Of a DNA stretch of 64,000 bases, positions 14,265 to 27,300 are shown in pieces (the first letter of the stretch is position 1; every line of letters begins with the position of its first letter). The stretch is from Tamarix chinensis (Eukaryota; Streptophyta; Magnoliopsida; Caryophyllales; Tamaricaceae), in contig CM060173.1 in NCBI GenBank assembly GCA_030549775.1, forward strand, positions 29,144,032-29,208,031, written 5' to 3'. Below the pieces are notes generated by a model. It made no database searches. It saw only the letters and a list, made by a program, of their open reading frames with translations, and was not told the origin of the DNA. The position numbers and the translations under genes were made by a program.

Positions 14265-15728
14265 ACTTCTAAAAAAGTGTGACGATTTGTTTAGAAATGA
14301 ATAAGTAATTTAGGTAGCAGTAATCGTTTGCAATTACTTGGCTTAGGATTACTACTCGGTCATTAATGAATTACTTTAATGAACGCCTCATGGTCACGAC
14401 GACGGCGATGTTAATTGACTTTATCGGTAATCATGTGGATCATCCTCGGAGGCCTAGGAGGCTAATTAATGCATTTAACAAAATATTAATGAGTCATTAA
14501 TTAGCACAAAAAATAAGATAACCAAATCACATTATTAAATGTGGTGGTTCCTACCGGAACCCCGTGGTTTATAGCTAGAGAAGAAGAAGAAGAGGGTAGT
14601 TTTGCTAACACTAAGTAGCACATAAGCCTATTAGGAAGTATTTAATTTTATTCTAAAATAATAATCAATCCCTATAAAAATAGATATTTTAATAATTTAT
14701 TTAGTTTTTTAGAAACTAATAAATATAACTTAAAATTACACTTACGTTTTTCTTTAAAATATGAAAAAAATATCTAATGTATAGATAATGAAAGAAAAAA
14801 AAAAGATAAGTGTAAAGTTAAAAATAGTTTTAGACTTTCTAAAACGACTATTTTTTATGCAATTATTTGGTGAAATAATAACTTATATATATAAGGTACT
14901 AATTTAGAAATATATATTAAATGTACTAGTTAATAGATGACAACTGTCCGATTTCAAGCTTATCTATAAGAGACCCCTATCGAAAGGGAGTGAAGACGAA
15001 GAGTTTTTATATGGCAACATAGATAAAGAGTATCCAAGAATACGCTCCTATCGACAGAGAGTGAAGACGAAGGGAGAATGAAATACCGATGCTCAACAAG
15101 GGGGAATCGTGTTGGGTAACACGGCCGTATTGATCAACACAGGAGGAGATTGAGTCGATTTCTGATTCCGCGCAGTATAATCTTTTTATATTGTTTTCAA
15201 TCGTATTTTTTTTTGGAAGGTCAGTGATGCCCATATCATCTATTTTTAGCTGATTCTATGATCTTGTTAACCTATATAAATGATTCTATTGTATATAATT
15301 ATTATTATGCATAGGATTCACATAAGGGAGTATTAGGAACAAGAATTAGGGGTGAATTCTTAGAAAACTAAATCTAGAGGTTTGATCTAGAGAAATTTTA
15401 ATTGGAAAGGATAATTGAATGGATAAATTAAGATGTTGTTTATGAAAATTTTGATGAGGATAAAATTACGGATTTGAGTGCGTTTGATTATTTGTAAATT
15501 AGTTGTAATGCTAGTAATAAAATAATCAAATTTGATGATTCTTATTTTCTATTATGCATAATTTATTATGATCATTGCTTATTTTCTGACATTAATCAAT
15601 GATAAATATCTTACTTTTAGTTTTTCAACCATAAACTTTAGACACATCGTTAGCAATATAAAAAGAAAAAAAAATTATTGTTACTCCTTGGTTCATTTCA
15701 GAAATAAAATTGTTAACAATCTGTATAA
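14265..15728. other. Non-coding DNA upstream of the DUF1336 gene
   Basis: No supported gene. Two copies of a short motif (cctatcgaaagggagtgaag near 14978 and cctatcgacagagagtgaag near 15049) lie about 71 bases apart, a small imperfect direct repeat. Confidence 0.5.
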
Positions 15729-16071
15729 TTTTCAATGAACTAATAAAACTAAATGTAATTTTACATGTATACACTATCCTAGAAAAATGTAGTAGAACAC
15801 TCAATATGTTGATAACAAAAGAAAATAAATTAAGGATAAAATAAAATTTGGATGTTAATTTTTCGGATATGGTTTTTCTTAAAATAAAAAGTAAATTATA
15901 CAGATTTTCAATGAACTAATAAAACTAAATGTAATTTTACATTTATACACTATCCTAGAAAAATGTAGTAGAACACTCAATATGTTGATAACAAAAGAAA
16001 ATAAATTAAGGATAAAATAAAATTTGGATGTTAATTTTTCCGATATGATTTTTCTTAAAATAAAAAGTAAA
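15729..16071. repeat. Tandem duplication, period 176 bp
   Basis: 15729-15895 and 15905-16071 are nearly identical, with about three substitutions in 167 bases and a constant 176-base offset. High identity in non-coding DNA implies a recent local duplication. It ends about 260 bases before the inferred transcribed leader of the DUF1336 gene. Confidence 0.9.
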
Positions 16072-16329
16072 CACCAAAATGGCTTGTTTTTGGAGGAGTA
16101 TAACCAAAAAGAGGTCAGAATAAAAAACAAATAGTATCTGTTTATGCCACGAACATAAAGTACATGGCATCAACATAACAAAAGCTCTCTGTCACTCGAC
16201 TCAACAGACGAGTCAAAAAGAAAGACATCGAAAGGAATATGATTAGAAAAGAAATGGTGGCAAAATAGGAAAGAAGGGAGAAAACAAAGGGAGGATTTAA
16301 AAGGGAGGCGGGACGTCAAAGAACGTATC

Positions 16330-17919
16330 CGAAGACGACGGGGAAGGAAGAAGGAAGAGCCTAGCGATTCCTCATTCTCTTCTCTCTTTCATTTCTGTCA
16401 TTTCTTAAATTAATTCTCTTGGGTCATCTTATCCCTCTCTGTGAGTTATTATAATTGAAAATTTTTGTACATACGTAGCTGATCTTTAAGGGAGGAGGAG
16501 GAGCTCTGCTGCTGGTGGTGTTGGTGGCTGTTTTACGCTCACCGTCGGTTCACGTACGCGGTGGAGGGGAAGGAAGTTTAAAGCTAACGACGGGCAGCCG
16601 CTTCCTTTTCTTTTCCTCCGCCGGATGCCTAATTAATTAAGTATTTATGCTTCATCCCGTCGTCTTGATCAGGTCCTTACCACACCGATATCTATAACCC
16701 CTGTTTTCTACAAATTGATACGATAATCGTTAGTGCAGACAAACTGAGTATTATCTTGCATTTTTTTTATTTAATAGTTTTTTTTAGGGCTATGTTAATA
16801 TATATATATTGAATAAGTACAGCGGTGGGGTGAGGAGAATAGTAATGGACTAGATGGATGGGAATTGAACCTGGAAATTAGTTGGGGTACAGTTAGCTAT
16901 TAGATTGATGGAACATTTCTATGTTGTAATAGGTTTTGATTGACAATGTTGGCCGCAAACTATGTTATTTTGTCGTCTTGTTTTGCAAAAGATTTTGTTT
17001 TTATTTATTTTTATTGGACCTTAGACTTTTGAAAATTTGTGATTTTTGTCACACGGTAGAATCAATTTTCATTGTAAAAATATCAATTTTTATTGAAATC
17101 TTACTTATATATAAAGGTTTGAAAATATTTATATGTGACAATGATGTTGCAGAGAGTAATTCAACCACAAATGTTGTATTTAAAGAAGTGTTTGAAAAGA
17201 TATAATTATGAAATTTCTTTGATTAGTTATTGTTCATTGTCTATTTTTTTTTTTCAGTTTGTTTACTATGAATAGCTGATTAGAAATCAATTATATAATA
17301 ATTATTTATCCTAAATATTTCTTTACCAAATGTTATTTAAAAAATAGCCTACTCATACGTTCGAATCCTCCGTGCATCGCACGGGTGTAAATCTAGTAAC
17401 AGTAATAACAAAATCCTCAGTTTACTTTCCAATTATAATTCTTTCTCTCGTCTTCATTTCTTCAAAATTTCAAATGCAATTTTCTGGTTCATATACTTTT
17501 GGGGTACAGTTTTACCCCCCACCTATTTCCTTTAATCTGATGGGACTCGTAATAATTAGACAGCCCAACTTTCAGCCGTTTCCACGGGTTCGTCCTTTTC
17601 CTTTTTTAAGGCATATATGCACGCGCCTCGTTATTGTATTGTATATACGGAGCAAAATCCTCTCTTTTTATCGGAAAAATATGAAAAAGGATGATCATGA
17701 GTGCAGAAAAGTCCCTTTTCATGAAAATATCAACCAAACAAGATGATGCATATGTACATGATCTCATGCCTCTGTATATGTCATATATGTCCCATAATTT
17801 TCATCTTCTTAAACTCTGATTTTTTATGGTTGGTGGGTTTCAGGTGTGGATAGCTAGCTGGCTAAATGCAGCGGCACTAATCTCAATTAAATCAGCAAAA
17901 AATCATTTGACTGTTTGAT
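16330..17919 (+). promoter_or_regulatory. Inferred 5' leader and leader intron of the DUF1336 gene
   Basis: A pyrimidine-rich stretch at about 16366-16440 looks like a plant core-promoter Y patch or 5' UTR. It ends at a good donor, GTGAGT at 16441. A good acceptor (tttcag, ending 17843) precedes the leader segment that runs into the coding exon. This implies a leader intron at 16441-17843 (about 1.4 kb). It contains a Helitron 3' end. No cDNA evidence is available, so the transcription start and the intron are inference. Confidence 0.45.
17370..17397 (+). mobile_element. Helitron 3' terminus
   Basis: CCGTGC (17370-17375) pairs with GCACGG (17379-17384) around a 3-base loop. Eight bases later comes CTAG (17393-17396) followed by T. 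A short GC-rich hairpin, a short spacer, then CTRR inserted before T is the diagnostic 3' end of Helitrons. The 5' end (TC after A) was not found, so the element's extent is unknown. It lies in the inferred leader intron of the DUF1336 gene. Confidence 0.7.
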
Positions 17920-18019
17920 ACATGAAATGAGCATAGTTCCATCTCACCTATCAAAGCTAGCATCACGAGTCCGTAAAAAGATCCTTCTAAACCGAGTTCA
18001 AAAAATTCTGGTATCAATC

Positions 18020-19721
18020 ATGGGCGGATGCTACTCAAAGACGACAGCGGCTGCGACAGATGGATTTGGGATGATGCCAGTATCATCGTCGTCGAAACCA
18101 CACAACAAGAAGAAGCATAACAAGTACGCTCGCCGGTTGATGAAGAAGTGCCACCACCATGGTAAGATAACGGCCACGTCCACCACGACCACAACCACGA
18201 CCATCTCGTGCGAGCCGCCTATTAAGAGGAAGAGTGATGCTAGTGGTAGAATATCGGTCAGTGAATTTGTTCATGTTGATTTTGAGAACGGTGCTACTAC
18301 TACTTGTAGGAGGTCTGAGGTTTCTAGTAAGTCTTTTAGGCTTACTCAACTTCAGTTCAGTCAGATTGACGCCCATGGTGTGTGTCAGGAGGAAGCGTGG
18401 TTTGATTCTGTTAGTATTTTGGAATCTGACCAGTCTGATGATGATTTCAACAGCGTCCTTGAAGGTACTACTTGCTTTGTGGGTGTGGGTGTGGGTGTTT
18501 ATAGATATAAAATCTGTTCTTTTCTCTGTGTATCTTTCTGTAAATATGTATAAACATATTTATTTAGGCTCCTGGTTTTTGGATTAATTGCTTTCGATTA
18601 TTTGTGCTTTGTGCAGACGTGCTAGACGGTGCTAAAGTACTCAACAGGACAGGCCTATGGGCTGCTGCTGCTGCTTCTGAGAAATTCAGGTACCTCCCTC
18701 AAGCTGGACATGTCATTCCTCGTGCGACCGGGGAGAAGCCAAATCCTGGTTCTTGGTCTTCTCTATCCTCTTCTGTCTTTAGGGTCCGTGGTGACAATTA
18801 CTTCAGGTACATATTAAACTAAAATTCTATGTTTATCTGGCCTGCTTCATTTCAGTTAATCTTCAGGTACTATTCTTATTGTATGCAAACATATATGTGT
18901 GTATATGCAGAGACAAGCAGAAGCAAAATGCTCCTACTTTCTGTCCCTACACTCCGATTGGTGTCGATCTCTTTGTTTGTCCTAGGAAGATTAATCACAT
19001 TGCTCAACACTTGGAACTTCCTTGTGTTAATAATCCGCACAACAAAGTGCCTTCCCTTCTAATTGTCAATATTCAGGTCCTCGTCATATCATTAGCCATT
19101 TTTCCTGCATGACTGCCTCACAAAGACTAGACAAAACAGTGCTTGATTAACCAAGTTTTTTTTCCCCCCTTCCCTTTTGATTCTATTTTATTCATTACAG
19201 ATTCCTACATATCCGCCTTCTATATTCCTTGGTGAGAGTGACGGCGAGGGCATGAGCCTTGTATTATACTTCAAAGTATCTGAGGATTTTGATAATGAGA
19301 TCCCTGCTGATTTTCAAGATAGCATCATGGTACTGTATATCTCTTTTATTCATCTAGCTTCCTCTCTTTTCATCATTTCATTATAATTTGTTCATAAGGT
19401 AGTAGCTAGGTTTTGATCTCAATTGCTACCTACTGGCTGATTTATCGTAAACTGCATTTTGATGCAGAGATTCTGTGAAAACGAGATGGAAACATTTAAA
19501 GGGTTTACAAAGGAATCGACGGTTCCATATAGAGAGAGGCTTAAGATCTTAGCTGGGGTTGTAAACCCTGAGGATCTGCTATTAAGTTCTACTGAAAAGA
19601 AGCTTATCAATGCTTATAAAGATAAGCCCGTGCTGTCACGACCTCAACATGAATTTTTTAAGGTTTGATTTAACAATCATGCATGGTAGAGTTCAGTTGA
19701 TCATGTTGAGTAATTTGGCAC

Positions 19722-19752
<31 letters not shown>

Positions 19753-20155
19753 AAGGAGCAACTATAGCAAACAAGCAAGTCGTGATGATTTCTGGCTGCA
19801 ATTAATATATGATTTCTAACAACTATGCAGGGACCAAACTACTTTGAAATCGATATTGATGTACATCGCTTCAGCTATGTATCTAGAAGAGGACTTGAAA
19901 CACTTCGGGAACGCTTGAAACATGGAATTCTTGATCTGGGTTTAACCATCCAGGTACACATAAGTATCCTACTTGATAGTTATTTATCACTATGACTATC
20001 TAGTGAATCTGACAATTTCGATGTTTTTTGTTGTCATATGTATGTTGCAGGCTCAGAAGCAAGAGGAACTACCAGAAAAGGTACTCTGTTGTATGAGGTT
20101 GAACAAAATTGATTTTGTAGATCATGGCCAGATACCTACACTTGTAACCACATAA
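18020..20155 (+). CDS. DUF1336 / EDR2_C domain protein (ENHANCED DISEASE RESISTANCE 2-like), 450 aa, 7 coding exons
   Basis: Coding exons: 18020-18464, 18617-18806, 18911-19076, 19201-19329, 19468-19662, 19831-19953, 20051-20155. All introns are GT-AG and phases agree, giving 1353 nt. The protein starts MGGCYSK, a predicted N-myristoylation (Gly2) and palmitoylation (Cys4) signal that would anchor it to membranes. A basic, His/Thr-rich stretch follows. Next comes the family motif [20 protein letters not shown] near residues 128-147. From about residue 185 to the C-terminus lies the DUF1336/EDR2_C region, with [52 protein letters not shown], and [20 protein letters not shown]. Arabidopsis EDR2 carries this domain with START and PH domains and restrains defence and cell death. 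This protein lacks START and PH, like the short members of unknown biochemical function. The start at 18020 has a strong context (A at -3, G at +4). It converges on the WRKY gene. Confidence 0.93.
19725..19752 (+). repeat. TG microsatellite (14 units) in intron 5 of the DUF1336 gene
   Basis: An uninterrupted TG run in the 168-base intron between 19662 and 19831. It is a likely length polymorphism and leaves the splice sites intact. Confidence 0.95.
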
Positions 20156-21319
20156 ATATTCATCCTCGAATCAACGTAAAATCGAGGATAAAGGCATCTA
20201 ATGGCCGCCTTATGACAAGAAGAAAGACCTTTGTTCGAGCGCACTTATATTCTTTGTAAAGTTAACAAACACTATCACTTTGCCCTCCCATATCTTACTT
20301 TGTCTTTAATTATAATTGTTAGAAAACTAAAACAGAAACTCGGAAATGTGAAAAAAAAAAAAAAAAAATTAAATGATGAGTTTCCAGTATTGGTTGAATC
20401 ATCTTCTTTTGTACACTACATTGCTCTGTATCCATGATTATGTTTTATTGCTATTCTCTATAAACTTGATCATTGTGATCAGTGTTGGATGTTAGAAAGA
20501 TCTAACAATATCAAGTCTCTGGCGGATGGTACAGTGTTTCAGAGAAAAGATTTTACCTAAACCCAGGGTGTATATATTTTTGTATGACCTGAAACCTTGA
20601 TCTGCCTAGTTTGTTGGTTCTTCAATTTCGCTTACCTGTCCTGACAAACTGGAGCTTTGTTAGGTACCTTTCTCCAACCCCACTCTTGTTATGCCTGCAT
20701 GGTGGTATGAAAACTTTAGCTTGCCACAATTGCTCAAGAAAAACCTACAAAAAAGGGGCAAAAAAGATATTTCCTACCTAGGTTAATATATTTGAGTGAT
20801 TTTACTTAAGCTTCCATGAATATGATTTGATCAGAGAACTTGGCGTGCAAGCAACAATCAAAGGGAATTTAAGAAAATGAAAAACACAAATGGGCAATTT
20901 CTGCAGAAATAATAAACACCCTAACACAAATTTTTATTAGTCAAAACATCAATCTTGTGGGACATCTTTGTATACCCATGTACAAAAAGAATCAAAATAT
21001 CAATACAATTTGCTGAACTATAGTTTGCATAGAACAGTGTTGGTTAATACAACAGTTCTTGTCAAATACAATAAACGCAACATATTCCAAACAGCTTTTG
21101 GACCAGGGTATATATACACCTCTGGCATCATTGCTTCCTTCTACATCCTGCACCTTCACTGCCTATGTTTGCAGCCGAGTCAGATGAGCCTGGACAAAAA
21201 TCAGCCTCGAGGATTACAAAATCAAGATCGAAACAAACCACAGAAATGCCAGTTTTTTAGTGGCAAAATCTCGTGTCCCACTGAAGTCATATGCAAGCAG
21301 ACTGTCCAACGCCTTTTGA
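20156..21319. other. Intergenic space between two convergent genes (3' UTRs)
   Basis: It holds the presumed 3' UTRs of the DUF1336 gene (from the left) and of the WRKY gene (from the right). An A run lies at about 20351-20368. No extra gene is supported. Confidence 0.6.
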
Positions 21320-24300
21320 CTATGTGATTCGTTCTCCTTCTTTTAATTGTAGTAGTGCAGGTTGCTGGTTATTGTTTGTGAAATATGTTCTGCTGAAGTT
21401 GTTATTGCCATCAGCCACCATGTTTTGAGTTGGTAGCTGTGCTGCACTGTTGTTGGCGGTGTTATGGCTGCTGTTCCTTGCAGCGGGAATACCATGATTA
21501 TGTTTGCCTTCATATGTTGTTATGACCGCTTTAGGGTCTGAAGCAGCTCTCTCAACGTGCTTACGGATATTGCATCCCTGGGTGGTGCATTTGTAATAAC
21601 TCCTGTCGAAAAAGAAGCAAGCACGCATCAGGATGCGACAATATTATGGGACTCCAGAGACATCTAGACAAAACACAAATATACAATTAGAATGTCTTGT
21701 ATGGTTAAAATGTAGCAGAAATATTATGAAGGGCCACAAAGTCCCATAGGATTGATCATTTTCGGCTGCTTGCTCAATAAATTCAAACGCTCCTCACATT
21801 GCAGCATGAGGGAGGGGGTCAGCCGGATCTGTTATGTCACTATTGCAGCAAATTAGAATAATAACATAACGCTGTTGATTTCAGAGAAACAAATGACTTA
21901 CAGACCCAGGAGAAAGCATCTAAGTAGTCTACTAAGGGTGTTACAAATATAGTAACCCTAAAACAGAAACACAAATGTTTAGAAGCCTAGTATATGTAAT
22001 TCGTTAGCAAACGCCTAGTAACTTACGAAGATTTTTTCCAACCAGTTATTACATATGGTAAGACAACAATTACCTCCGAGAACCAAATAATTTAAATGTT
22101 AAAGAAAAACCAGGCTTCGGAAGCAGATGGGTAAGTATAATTGTAAGATTATAAGAACCAGAACAAGCAACATGAATATAAGAGGAAATCCAGTGGTTTC
22201 CCATGACTTCATCAGACTACCATCTATAAATTTATAATAATCATTCAACTTTATAAATTATAAGATAATTCTCCGCATCAAAGAAAAAGAGGTTTCTCAC
22301 AAAGCCGCACATACTGTACCCAGCAAATCATGTGGAGCTTTTTTAAATAAGGAATTGAAATTAAAGAGGAAAGAGTTGAAAACAGAAATCTAATTCTTGA
22401 AAGACATTCGCACCTGTAATGTAGGCAGACATTTCCAGCCCATCCAGAAGTTACAGGATGGCTCCTTTGCCAGATTTCTATTATTTTTCATTTGTTGCTT
22501 ATATAACCCCATTATTGGACATTTTACCGTAACTACGATGATTTAGGTATACAAAGTTTCAAGCAGCTACCATCAACATATATAAAACCACCTCAAAATT
22601 TCCAAGGGGATCTATCTTCCTCCAATAGCAGTAGCACATGGGATGTTCCATGGGATGGGTAAGTCATAGCTTATATAACCACTGTAGCACAAGCCACGTT
22701 CAGGATTACAATGACACACTGTCCCACAATTTGACGTCAACCATTAATATGTCTAGTTACATCTGAAAAGTGGAAGAGAAAATGGATATAAGATTTTCAC
22801 ACGAGCTTGAGGTATACTCAACTATCCAGATCCCCTTGTATACACAAATAACAACTAATGCCTTCCATATTTAAAATGAATGTGTCAAACTCACTTAATC
22901 AATACATGAACCACAGAAGCCTTAAATGATTACTCACAACTAGAAACCTAATACTACGTGAGGCATTATTACTCAAACTCTCATGGGAAAACCTAGTCGA
23001 CTTACACGACAGATTTGAACAGTTTCCATTCAAAGCATGAAGCACCCACCAGGAACTTTAACAGAAAGGTGCATGCAGTTGGTCATGAGACATTTGACTC
23101 AGATACAACTTTATATGATCACTTCTTTGTGGCTTCATGTTATATGGCCACTTTCATCATACCAATGTCATATAGAATGACACCTACACAATTCTCATGA
23201 AATAAACGATCTTCAAGATACAATGGCATGGTCTGCACCCCTAAGGACTGCTTTAACCACCAGTACCAAAGATCACATTGGTTTGCACACCTACAGGCTA
23301 CAGCTTCCCAAGGGACTAAAAAATATAAAAATAAGAAACCCAAACAGGAAGTTAGTTTTGGATGGAGGAAGGAGGTCAACATCTTCAGAGTTAGGTTAAA
23401 GGACAGCGTATGCCATGAATCACAATAGAATACTAGATTGGGAACAGTGTGATGCAAGTCACTGCAAGAGGATAAAAACAATGGAACTCTCAGTGGGGTA
23501 TACATTTGATGTGGGTTACAAGAACTCACACATTTGTCAGGATAGATAGACATGGCTCCCCCTAGAAATCGCAATATGCTAAGGGCTTTTCGAAAGAAAA
23601 GATCCATTTCTCAAATCTTTTTAGCAAAACTCTATCATGGTCAAGCCAAAGAAAGTATCAAGCCACATGCACAGAGAGTGCTCTAAAACAAAAGCTTAAT
23701 ATAAAGCCAATAAAAAAAGGTAGACGTATATTAAGCTAATTTTCGTTGGGAAAAATTGTGTTATCCAAAAGTACATGGGAATTGGCTTCCAATAGCTGAA
23801 TCCACAAGATAAAGACTCTGGACTATTAACGTAATATAGGCTCCTCCATAAGAATAGTTGGTCCTTTACAAACCAGAACTTCTAGAATGTTAGACGGAGA
23901 ACCTAAGTGTAGCTTTACTCAATGCAGTTCATCTGGCTGCGTTCACTGTTGTATGGAAAAGCAGGAAGAATCAGACATCTTCTGTCACGGATCTTGGTCA
24001 CAGGCAAGGCCCAACATTAGGTCCGTTAGGGCCGGACCCAATTTCGGTCCTAGGTTAATTTTAAGCGGGCTTTAATTAATTAGAGTTTTTGTAATTAGGG
24101 TTCAGCAGGTCTTATTTATAAAAGGTCTATTTACCCCAGGCCAGACCTGCCATGAAACCCAGACTTGTTCCCCAAGCTACGTTCCACTATCCCAAGCGCC
24201 AAAATAAAACAGTTTGGAAATTTGGCAAAAAGCTAATTCCCAGGCTCTCTTCTCTCTCCTCCCCCTCTCTTGTTTCCTTCCCTCTCTTCTCTTTATTTTC

Positions 24301-27300
24301 ACTCTTGTTCTTCCCCTGTTCTACTTTACAGAGAATAAGAGCCTAAATTTTAAGAACACACATTCAATTAACCTCCAATTTCTCCATAACTTAAATGATA
24401 AATTTGGGGTTGAATTGGTATCAAAGCAAAATACATATATATATATATATGGGGGTTCCAATTGCTGCTTTTTGGCTGAATTAAAAGCAAACAAATCAAT
24501 ACAAAGCAGTTGATTGAGAGAATGATAAAATTGTACAAGAAAAATCAACAATCATAAGCACAGAATAAAATATTGTCCGATATCACAATATATATTGGAT
24601 TTTTGGCTTACCGATACATGAAATGTCCAAAACACAATGTAGAAATAGAATCACATGCATATCGGTTGATGTGATACGTTTCGGCCAATATTTTTTGATA
24701 TTTAACATATATGTCAACATTTGGTGTGAAGAAAAAGTCAAGATCACATTGTGACAGCCATGATATAAGAAATACCGTTCACAATACAATGATATCGCAA
24801 CACCACAACCACAACCACAATCTATACTGTAAGTACTGTTTTATTGATTGATCACAAGGGGTCTAAGAAACTCATAAATGAAATCAAGGGATCTCTCAAG
24901 TTTACTGAAGATGCCTGCAATCAAGTGTAGGAGGTAACCAAATTGGTGGAAACTATGTGCTGACATCAAGATCAGACTAAGCAGTCGGCCCTACCATCGA
25001 CGGCCGGCCATCATCCTAACCCATAGCCAACGTCAACCCCAACCGTGCCACTCTTCCCATGAAATCTGTCACACGTGCCGCTCCTCCCAAGCTGTCTCCT
25101 GCTTGGTCCTTGCCATTAGCGCACGGCGCTAGCCACGAAAAGGACTCCAACACCTCGACCAACCGTTTGTTGGTGGTTGTCGACCCTCTGCTGCCCCTCA
25201 TCACTGCTCAACAACACATCTCACTTTTTGTTCTTGAACCGCTACCTACATTGTTTGATTACCAGTAGACAAGCAATAAAACCGCGGTTGCGGTTGCGGT
25301 CACGGCGTCGCAATACCGGGGCGTTGCAAATGATATTTTATATGTCGCGGTTATTGCGGTGTAATTTTTTAATTCTTTTCACAACAAATACTGGTAAATA
25401 TCGGTAAACATCGGCCAATATTGGTAAATATCGGCTAATATCGACCGATATCCGAAATTTCGCCGATATTGCGGCGATAAATATGTGATTTTCTGAAACG
25501 GTTGCAATTTCGGAATTTCGCGTCGCAGCTGACCCAAAAACTGCAAAATTGTGGCTGATACGCAATTGCGATACCGATATTTCATTGTATGCTGGTAGAT
25601 AAGGCAATTGCCACACTCAAACATCTCTCCTAGAACTTTGAGATCATCTACCACACAAATGTATCACTCCATCCATCCAAGCAACACCAATTTTGCGTCA
25701 GGAAGAAAACACTGAATCCTATCAGAGCCAGACTGATTTAGTTGTTAATCTAGGCTATGCAAACATAACCCAATAGAGCACAATGTCTATTGGACGTGCT
25801 TTAAAATCACCCTTGGATCCTCTCATGAATAACGTATGGGCCAAAGGATACTCCCCACCACAATCGAGTCCACCAGTGGCCCTTAGCAAGCCTACCTTCT
25901 AGGCTGCCTACTTTAGCCCATTGTTCAAGAATCTATTGCTACTACCATACCGATAGATCTTCGTGATACCCTGCATTAGCCATATGTGATTGCTTATCAC
26001 TTGGAACCGTTGATTCAATGGAATGGGTTGCCTTTGGATCGAGATGCAACATAGTCCATTGCTAATTTTGGTTGCCCCTTTCCTTACTATGAGATTGAGG
26101 ACAAGATTGTCTCCTTAGAAGAGAGTAATGTCACAACCATCGTTGCACGTCAAGCTCACCATAAGGTCTATCAAGCCTAACCGCCTAAGCCCAATTTTAG
26201 TCCTAGTTAATTAGATTCAATCTCATTAATAAGTAGCAAATTTTGGCTTAGGTTAATTTTAGGCAGACCTTAGTTAATTAGGGTTTTTGTAATTAGTGTT
26301 TAATAGGTAATAATTATAAAAGGCCTATTTAACATTAGCCTGTTAGAGAAAAGCCTGACTTGCACGTCCAAACTATTCTCCCCTATAAATAAAAGGCCTT
26401 TGAAATAAAATAGTGTGGAGAATTGGCAAAAAGCTACTCCTCGGGCTCTCTCTTCTTTCCTCCTCTCTCTCATTGCCCTCCTTTTATTCTCCTCCTTTTA
26501 TCTCTTATTCTTTCCTGATCTATTATAGGGAAGAGTAAGAACTCAAATTCTAAGTGCACAAGCATTCAAATAACTCTCCAATTTTTCCAATAACTTACCG
26601 TACCATCTTCTCATGGAAAAAATCCCTTATATTACCATTCAAGGGCTACAGTGTCACATCACACTTTAAATAAATAAAAAAACTTCTTGGTTTGAAATCC
26701 TTATTACACCCTCTTTAATTGCTTTATACTTAATATTAACGGGAAATGAAAGTCCCAAAAACAGCAAACAGAAAATCCGTAAGAGCTTATTTGGTAAGAA
26801 TTTCATTGGAAATAAAAATAAAAATGGAAATCCATTTCCAAATCCATAAGATTTATATCTTCTAAAAAAAAATTTAAGATTAAACTTTATTTCTTGTTTG
26901 CTTTGATATAACAAACAAGAGATTTCCAAAAAAGATAGAAATGAAATACCATTTCCATAATTTTCAAGTAATGAAAATGAGCAGTAAGTCTTGAATAAAG
27001 ATGGAAGAATGGGAAAATTCGTAAGATTTGATAAAAATGAATGAAACCAACATTCCAAGTTTCAGGCAAAGTGAAAACTTATTTATTTTATTTTTTGTAG
27101 AACAGGACAGAAAGAATTCTCCCTCTAACATACAGTTCAAGTTTATCCAACAACTGTTAACCTTGAACATCATGGCCAACAAAAGGGAAAGAAGAAAGTG
27201 GCTTGCCACAAATATTTGATAATATTTATTCACAAGGTATGTGGGGCATACAAGCCCAAAGTTTATTAAACAGGGTCATTATGATCCCCTCAACCCTTAA

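Noticed and set aside
15001..15234. Possible small gene (75 codons, minus strand)
   Set aside because: No domain, splice structure or conservation signal.
18083..18376. 97-codon minus-strand frame antisense to exon 1 of the DUF1336 gene
   Set aside because: Shadow of the real coding strand; no domain.
23140..23607. 155-codon minus-strand open frame within the WRKY intron
   Set aside because: No recognisable domain, biased neither in codon use nor by conservation that I can see; probably chance within intron sequence.
25270..25605. Separate MULE-like insertion with 9-bp flanks (gtagacaag / gtagataag)
   Set aside because: The terminal inverted repeats do not align without a gap and the flanks differ; kept only as a possible small insertion inside the intron LTR element.
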